64,000 nucleotides of DNA from Bacillus licheniformis DSM 13 = ATCC 14580 (lineage in GTDB: Bacteria; Bacillota; Bacilli; Bacillales; Bacillaceae). The position numbers and the translations under genes are program-made. The notes under the pieces are model-generated. The model worked only from the letters and a program-made list of their open reading frames with translations, was not told where the DNA came from and made no database searches. Numbering within the stretch: the first letter of the stretch is position 1; every line of letters starts with the position of its first letter. Shown piece after piece: positions 59,321-64,000 of the stretch. The stretch covers positions 3,742,501 to 3,806,500 of the forward strand of contig NC_006270.3 in NCBI RefSeq assembly GCF_000011645.1, read 5' to 3'.

Positions 59321-60151
59321 TTATTTGATTAAATCGCTGACGAATTTCGGAAGGACGAATGCCGCTTTATGAATTTCTTTTGTGTAGTATTTCGTCTCAA
59401 TATCAAAGAAGCGGCTGTCCTCCACTTCAAGAGGATCGTATTTTTTCGAACCGATCGTAAACGTCCACAATCCGCTTGGATATGTCGGAATGTTGGCCAA
59501 ATACAGCTTTGTAATCGGGAAGATCTCTTTTACATCGCGCTGAACGTTTGTGATCAGTTCAGGTGTAAACCAAGGGTTGTCCGTCTGAGCAACGAAAATG
59601 CCGTCTTCCTTTAGCGCTTTTGCTATGCCGGCGTAAAAGCCTTTTGTAAACAAGTTGACAGCAGGCCCTACTGGCTCGGTTGAATCCACCATGATGACAT
59701 CGTACTCATTTTCAGATTGGGCAATGTGCATGAAGCCGTCATCGACTTTTACTTCGACGCGCGGATCGTCAAGTTTGCCTGCAATGGAAGGCAAGAATTT
59801 CTTGGAATATTCGATCACCTTGCCGTCAATATCGACAAGCGTCGCTTTTTTCACGCTCGGATGCTTCAAAATTTCACGGATAACGCCGCCGTCTCCGCCG
59901 CCGACCACAAGCACATGCTCAGGATTCGGATGCGTAAACAGGGGCACGTGCGCCACCATTTCGTGGTAGACAAATTCATCTTTTTCAGATGTCATGACCA
60001 TGCCGTCCAAAAACAGCATGTTGCCGAATTCTTCAGTCTCGGCCATTTCGAGCTTTTGAAAATCTGTCTGCTCTGTATGTAAAGTCCTGTTGATTTTCAT
60101 TGTAATACCGAAATTTTTCGTTTGCTTCTCTGTATACCAAAGTCCGCTCAA
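59321..60151 (-). CDS. speE: Spermidine synthase
   Basis: A 276-residue aminopropyltransferase joining decarboxylated SAM and putrescine. VVGGGDGGVIREIL (near residue 83) binds the cofactor; VDSTEPVGPAVNLF and the earlier FLDGMVMTSEKDEFVYHE are active-site motifs. TTG 60151 is chosen: AAAGGAAG is upstream and the length equals B. subtilis SpeE; the longer frame to 60232 has no ribosome site. First gene of speE-speB. Confidence 0.95.
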   Translation of the reverse strand: MSGLWYTEKQTKNFGITMKINRTLHTEQTDFQKLEMAETEEFGNMLFLDGMVMTSEKDEFVYHEMVAHVPLFTHPNPEHVLVVGGGDGGVIREILKHPSVKKATLVDIDGKVIEYSKKFLPSIAGKLDDPRVEVKVDDGFMHIAQSENEYDVIMVDSTEPVGPAVNLFTKGFYAGIAKALKEDGIFVAQTDNPWFTPELITNVQRDVKEIFPITKLYLANIPTYPSGLWTFTIGSKKYDPLEVEDSRFFDIETKYYTKEIHKAAFVLPKFVSDLIK

Positions 60152-60405
60152 AGCGTCATCTTCCTTTCGTGATAAGCTGTATTTCAATCTATTTTTCTCG
60201 CCTGCGGCGGCGATTATTCTGCACTGAAGCATCGGCTTTTGCCTAAGGAAAAAGTATAGAGGAATTGCAGGTGATTGTAAAGACGGATCGATTCATTTTC
60301 AGGAGTCATTCCAAGTCCATTATATTCCCAATCGCCGATTTTTCTTTTATAATGGCTAAGCTAAGCACAGATGTGCATACTGTGCGCTTTTGGAGGTGTT
60401 CTCAT
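60152..60405. other. Intergenic region speE / broken membrane gene
   Basis: About 250 bases between divergent transcription units. It must contain the speE promoter and the promoter of the membrane gene; I see no unambiguous elements and no RNA. Confidence 0.4.
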
Positions 60406-61127
60406 TTGCAGAGCAAACAACTGCTCAAATTGTATATAACCAGCCGCCGGAAAAGGTTTTTATTGATATTTTTTCTGATCGGAGCGGCCGTTTTGTTTTT
60501 CAGCCCCGTTTATATCCGGGAGGCTGCCGTTCCGTCTTTGCCGGATTGGCTTCTCGAAGTCAGCGGATCTGTTTATTTGATGCATATGGTCGCTGTCCTG
60601 TCCGCAGCCTGTTTGTTCTACGGCACAGCGAATGGATGCGGCGTTCAGCAGGTGCAATTGCAACAAACAGAACGGTGTTGCCGTTGATTTTGCTCGGCTG
60701 CACCGTTTCTGCTTTTGTGATGATCTGCCTGCTGTTTTGGAGTGCGGCCATCGGCTGGTTTACATTCGGCGGCTACGGTGCGGAGAATGTTCATCCTTTT
60801 TTTGAGCTGTCGGGTTCTCCCCTCTGGTTTGTTGTCTCACGCCTGTTCATTGACTGGTGGTCGCTTTGCTTTCTGATTTTTCTCGGCTTGGCGGGAGTGC
60901 TGATCGCAAAGAAAGAGCAGCTTGCTCTATGGCTGCCGCTTGCGTGGTCCTCGGGTTTAATGCTCCTTTTCAAATTCAATATATCCTTTAAAGGGCTGCT
61001 CCCGGGGGAAGGCATGCTGTTGTCCATCCATGCAGCAGGAGCTTCCCCGATTCTGGCCGCATCAGTCAGCGAAGGTGCAGTTTTCGTATTATGGCTGATT
61101 TCATATGTGGCGACCGCCAAAAAATAG
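60406..61127 (+). pseudogene. Frameshifted membrane-protein gene, unknown family
   Basis: TTG 60406, 7 bases after GGAGGTG, starts a frame with a basic N-terminus (KLYITSRRKRF) and two hydrophobic helices, ending early at 60687. From about 60625 a second frame continues with four or so more helices (ILLGCTVSAFVMICLLFW onward) to TAG 61127. Both halves have membrane-protein composition. Joined at about 60620-60640 they would give a protein of about 240 residues with six helices. The combined length is one base short of a full frame, so a single-base deletion explains it. It may be a true pseudogene or a sequence error. I do not recognise the family. Confidence 0.7.
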
Positions 61128-61187
61128 GATTCCTCATATTGCTGTCTTAATCTCCGCAGAGGGTCTGCCGTTTTTTCCTTCCCGCTT

Positions 61188-61217
61188 GTTTAAATCCTCC
61201 TCTTTTTCCTCATAATG
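61188..61217 (+). promoter_or_regulatory. Weak candidate forespore promoter of pbpG
   Basis: GTTTA (61188-61192), 15 bases, CCTCATAATG (61208-61217). It shares -35, spacing and the CATAAT part with the spoIIR promoter of this window but lacks the GG of the sigma-F -10. pbpG is known to be sigma-F dependent in B. subtilis. Confidence 0.3.
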
Positions 61218-61254
61218 ATAAGAACATTTTATTTATCCGGGAGGAGATTTGAAC

Positions 61255-63330
61255 ATGGACATAATGACGGACAAGCGGGTCCGTTTAACCATCAAGACGA
61301 TACGCGCATTTTTGTTCATGGGAGCATTGATGCTGATCTTCCTTTCAATCGTTGTCATGACGGTGGTCTTGGCGGCCAAATGGCAAGGCGCTCCTTCGAT
61401 TCAGGTGCCGAGGTCTACCGTGCTGTATGACGGAAGCGGAAAGCAAATGGGGGAAACGCATTACGGGCAAAAGCGGTACTGGGTTTCGCTGAAGAACATC
61501 AATCCCGCAGTCATCGATGCCACGCTTGCCGTTGAAGACCGGAACTTTTTCCGGCACCACGGCTTTGACTATATGAGGATGGGCGGCGCCCTCATTGCCG
61601 ATTTAAAGGCGATGTCCAAAGTTCAGGGAGCCAGCACCATCACCCAGCAATATGCGAGAAACCTCTACCTCGGCCACGATAAAACATGGAAAAGAAAGTG
61701 GAATGAAGCTTTTTATACGATAAGGCTTGAACAAAACTACACAAAGAAAGATATTTTGGAAGGCTATTTAAATACGATTTATTACGGGCATGGAGCATAC
61801 GGAATCGAAGCGGCTTCCCGGCTGTATTTTGGCAAGCGGGCCAAAGATATCAATACGGCGGAGGCTGCAATGCTTGCCGGCATTCCAAAGGGTCCTTCAG
61901 TTTATTCGCCCTTTGTCAATGAAAAAAAAGCGAAAGAACGCCAGGAAATGATCCTGACAATGATGGAGAAACAAAACAAGCTGACGGAAATGCAGGCGGC
62001 AGCACTGAAAAAAATGCCGCTCCGCTTTGAAAAACAGGATAAGCAAACAACCGAAAAAACCGCTCCGTACTTTTATGACGAAGCTGTTAAAGAAATTTCG
62101 CGATTGCTGCGTTTGACGCCGGAGCAAGCGGAAACAGGCGGCTACAACGTATTCACCACGCTCAACCCGCGTCTCCAAAAAATTGCCGAGGATACGATCG
62201 AACACACGATAGATTCGTCATCCGACATTCAGGCGGGATTTGCAGCGATCAACCCGTCCGACGGCAGCGTTCTCGCGCTTGTCGGAGGACGCGACTACGA
62301 AAAAAGCCCTTTTAACCGCGTAACGCAGGCTATGCGGCAGCCCGGCTCCACCATGAAGCCTTTCCTTTATTATTCGGCGGTTCAAAACGGCTTTACACCG
62401 GCCACCCGAATGAGGAGCGCGGAAACGACATTTGAGCTCGGGCAAGGCAGCGCTTATTCCCCGAGCAACTATCACGGCTATTATGCAGACGGTCCGATCA
62501 CGCTTCTGCAGGCACTGGCTTTGTCCGATAACATTTACGCCGTGAAAACCCACCTTTTCCTCGGCATGGACAAACTGATTGATGCCGCAAAGCAATTCGG
62601 CATCAACAGCCCGCTGCAAAAAGTGCCGTCGCTTGCGCTCGGAACATCCCCTGTGAAGCCGATTGAAATGGTGAACGGATACGCCATGTTTGCCAACGGC
62701 GGGAAAAAAATCGAACCTTCCTTTATTACGAAAATTACCGATCCGAACGGGAAGGTTCTTTATGAAAAACCGAAGCGGAGCAAACAAATCCTTGACCCAA
62801 AAGCGGCTTTTATCACGGCGAACATGATGAGCGGGATGTTCGACAAATCACTCAACGGCTATACATCTGTTACCGGCCGGACGATCGCAGATCAGCTGAC
62901 GCGCCGATACGCCGGAAAATCGGGAACGACCAGCACCGACAGCTGGATGATCGGCTTTTATCCCGGTCTTGCTTCAGGCGTGTGGACGGGATATGACAAA
63001 GAGCGGACAATCGATGCCGTCGCAGAGAAAAACTATGCCAAACAAATTTGGGCTGAGTTTATGGAAAAAGCGCTTGAAGACGCGCCCGCCGCAGCTTTAA
63101 TGCCGCCTGAAGGCGTGAAAGGGATGTACATCGACCCGGCTACAGGTTATGCGGCGGCGCCCAGCTGCCCGTCCAAATATTTCGCTTATTTTATCAAAGG
63201 TACTGAACCCGAGCAGGTTTGCTATGGAAAGGAAATCTATAAGGAGCAAAACGCCGGGCACGAAAAGCCCGCCGCTCCCCCCCATAAGCGGCAAAAGTGG
63301 TGGGAAAAATGGTTTAAAAAAGGAGAATAA
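61255..63330 (+). CDS. pbpG: Sporulation class A penicillin-binding protein 2d
   Basis: A 691-residue bifunctional peptidoglycan synthase, the same length as B. subtilis PbpG. An N-terminal membrane anchor (residues 16-41) precedes a GT51 glycosyltransferase domain with Glu94 in AVEDRNFFRHHG and QGASTITQQYARN. The transpeptidase domain follows with SxxK at Ser365 (PGSTMKP), SDN at Ser424 and KSGT at Lys555. ATG 61255 follows GGGAGGAG by 8-9 bases. It helps build the spore germ-cell wall in forespore and mother cell. Confidence 0.95.
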   Translation: MDIMTDKRVRLTIKTIRAFLFMGALMLIFLSIVVMTVVLAAKWQGAPSIQVPRSTVLYDGSGKQMGETHYGQKRYWVSLKNINPAVIDATLAVEDRNFFRHHGFDYMRMGGALIADLKAMSKVQGASTITQQYARNLYLGHDKTWKRKWNEAFYTIRLEQNYTKKDILEGYLNTIYYGHGAYGIEAASRLYFGKRAKDINTAEAAMLAGIPKGPSVYSPFVNEKKAKERQEMILTMMEKQNKLTEMQAAALKKMPLRFEKQDKQTTEKTAPYFYDEAVKEISRLLRLTPEQAETGGYNVFTTLNPRLQKIAEDTIEHTIDSSSDIQAGFAAINPSDGSVLALVGGRDYEKSPFNRVTQAMRQPGSTMKPFLYYSAVQNGFTPATRMRSAETTFELGQGSAYSPSNYHGYYADGPITLLQALALSDNIYAVKTHLFLGMDKLIDAAKQFGINSPLQKVPSLALGTSPVKPIEMVNGYAMFANGGKKIEPSFITKITDPNGKVLYEKPKRSKQILDPKAAFITANMMSGMFDKSLNGYTSVTGRTIADQLTRRYAGKSGTTSTDSWMIGFYPGLASGVWTGYDKERTIDAVAEKNYAKQIWAEFMEKALEDAPAAALMPPEGVKGMYIDPATGYAAAPSCPSKYFAYFIKGTEPEQVCYGKEIYKEQNAGHEKPAAPPHKRQKWWEKWFKKGE

Positions 63331-63347
63331 ACTTTTTAGGGGGATAG

Positions 63348-63388
63348 ACGAACCCCCCGGACTTCATGGCAGTCCGGGGGGTTTTTCC
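63348..63388. terminator. Terminator of pbpG (also ywhD)
   Basis: CCCCCCGGACT (63353-63363) and AGTCCGGGGGG (63371-63381) form an 11-bp perfect stem with a 7-base loop, followed by TTTTTCC, between convergent pbpG and ywhD. Confidence 0.93.
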
Positions 63389-63903
63389 TATTGCTGGAGC
63401 AGTCCCTTTTTCAGCTCGTCTGATGAACGGTCCCAAAGCCCTTGATCATGGTTTTTCAGAAAATCGGCAAGAACGCGCTTAGAACCTTCATCCATATGCT
63501 CGACGATAATCTTCCGCTTCATCGACTTATCCATTAAATTGACGTGCTCCGGAAGCGATTTGTAGCCGCGGCGGATGCTTCTGTCGACCGTCATTTCGCA
63601 TGCCGTCACACCCGCATAATAAGGGCCTTCTTCCCTGCGGTCGATCGTAACCCACACAAGCCAGTAAGGTTTTCCGTTCGGCACCTCTTCTTTGTTCGGC
63701 AAAAATTTGATTCCTTTTTCAACCGTGCTGCGGGCGTGCATGGCGCCGATATCCACAAACGCTTCTTTCTCTTCAACATCGACAATGACAGGCGAGATGT
63801 TGTCAAGGCTTAATGCGCCTGCTCCAAATCCCCCGTGTCCGTCTGTCGGATCGCTTTTAATAATGTTGAATCCGATTGTTTTTTTCTTTTTTCCTTGTTC
63901 CAT
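63388..63903 (-). CDS. ywhD: YwhD family protein
   Basis: A 171-residue protein of the YwhD family, a Bacillus-specific soluble protein with no known function. The sequence GFNIIKSDPTDGHGGFGAGALSLDN near the N-terminus and WVTIDRREEGPYYAGVTACEMTVD mid-protein are typical. ATG 63903 follows AGGAGG by about 7 bases; an in-frame TTG just upstream is unlikely. It is convergent with pbpG and follows the ywhC-like gene by 12 bases. Confidence 0.9.
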   Translation of the reverse strand: MEQGKKKKTIGFNIIKSDPTDGHGGFGAGALSLDNISPVIVDVEEKEAFVDIGAMHARSTVEKGIKFLPNKEEVPNGKPYWLVWVTIDRREEGPYYAGVTACEMTVDRSIRRGYKSLPEHVNLMDKSMKRKIIVEHMDEGSKRVLADFLKNHDQGLWDRSSDELKKGLLQQ

Positions 63904-63915
63904 CAAAAATACCTC

Positions 63916-64000
63916 CTACATCAGCGGCCGGAAAACGCTGTTAAATATCGATATGATCAATTCCCGCCCGTCATTCAAAAACGGCCAGAATACATATTGG
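63916..64000 (-). CDS. C-terminal end of a membrane protein, probably YwhC
   Basis: The last 27 codons of an open frame entering from the right edge. They encode a polar start (WPFLNDGRE), the hydrophobic stretch LIISIFNSVF and RPLM, ending at TAG 63916-63918. The stop lies against the ywhD ribosome site, so the two genes are probably in one operon. In B. subtilis ywhC, a site-2-protease-like M50 membrane protease, precedes ywhD. The identification rests on position only. Confidence 0.55.
   Translation of the reverse strand, partial: QYVFWPFLNDGRELIISIFNSVFRPLM

Noticed and set aside
60620..60640. Programmed -1 frameshift in the gene before pbpG
   Set aside because: No X XXY YYZ slippery sequence or downstream pseudoknot is apparent, so mutation or sequence error is more likely.
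1..64000. CRISPR arrays, tRNA or rRNA genes, prophage
   Set aside because: No regularly spaced direct repeats, no cloverleaf with CCA-type ends and no phage structural genes were seen on either strand by eye; a covariance or repeat search was not possible.

Overview
The window is a chromosomal segment of a spore-forming Bacillus of the B. subtilis group. The order spoIID-murAA-ywmB-ywzB-atp-upp-glyA-ywlG-rpiB-ywlE-mntP-ywlC-ywlB-spoIIR-prmC-prfA-ywkD-racA-ywkB-maeA-tdk-rpmE-rho-glpX-murAB-tal-fbaA-spo0F-ywjG-pyrG-rpoE-acdA-fadF-clsB-argS-ywiB-speB-speE-pbpG-ywhD is that of the B. subtilis chromosome near 320 degrees. Accessory differences (no subtilosin or nitrate reductase genes between clsB and speB, an ntd cluster next to spoIIR, extra beta-oxidation genes) point to a relative such as the B. 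licheniformis / B. sonorensis branch. That assignment is inference from remembered gene order, not from a search.

Layout: 1-3.5 kb holds the 3' part of an oxalate/formate-type MFS transporter overlapping the region upstream of a formate-dehydrogenase-like molybdoenzyme. 3.5-5.3 kb holds two paralogous secreted von Willebrand A proteins (ywmD, ywmC). 5.6-9.2 kb holds spoIID, murAA, ywmB and ywzB. 9.6-16.6 kb is the complete F1Fo ATP synthase operon (atpIBEFHAGDC). 17-24 kb holds upp, glyA and the ywlG-to-spoIIR housekeeping/sporulation block. 24.4-29.9 kb is an accessory island: ntdA-ntdB-ntdC-glcP with a divergent LacI-type regulator ntdR (kanosamine / neotrehalosadiamine synthesis), flanked on the prmC side by a decayed IS3/IS150-group remnant. 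30.3-46.7 kb is conserved core: translation termination, chromosome anchoring (racA), malate metabolism, rho, glycolysis/gluconeogenesis, spo0F and pyrG. 47-54.4 kb holds rpoE and a fatty-acid degradation operon (fadF-mmgA-mmgB-acd-acdA) behind a recognisable FadR operator. 54.5-64 kb holds clsB, a sigma-B-type small gene, argS-ywiB, speE-speB, a frameshifted membrane-protein gene, pbpG, ywhD and the last codons of a membrane protein, probably ywhC.

Most genes lie on the minus strand. Sporulation and stress control can be read from promoters: sigma-E ahead of spoIID, sigma-F ahead of spoIIR, sigma-H ahead of racA and spo0F, sigma-B ahead of the ywjC-like gene. pyrG has the GGG start and hairpin of a CTP-sensing reiteration attenuator, and rho has a long pyrimidine-rich leader. 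Start codons were reassigned wherever a Shine-Dalgarno sequence and family length agreed on an internal start.

I found no tRNA, rRNA, CRISPR array or prophage. The least ordinary elements are the ntd island with its putative NtdR operator, the conserved leader shared by ywmC and ywmD, the broken membrane gene before pbpG, and the transporter / molybdoenzyme pair at the left edge.
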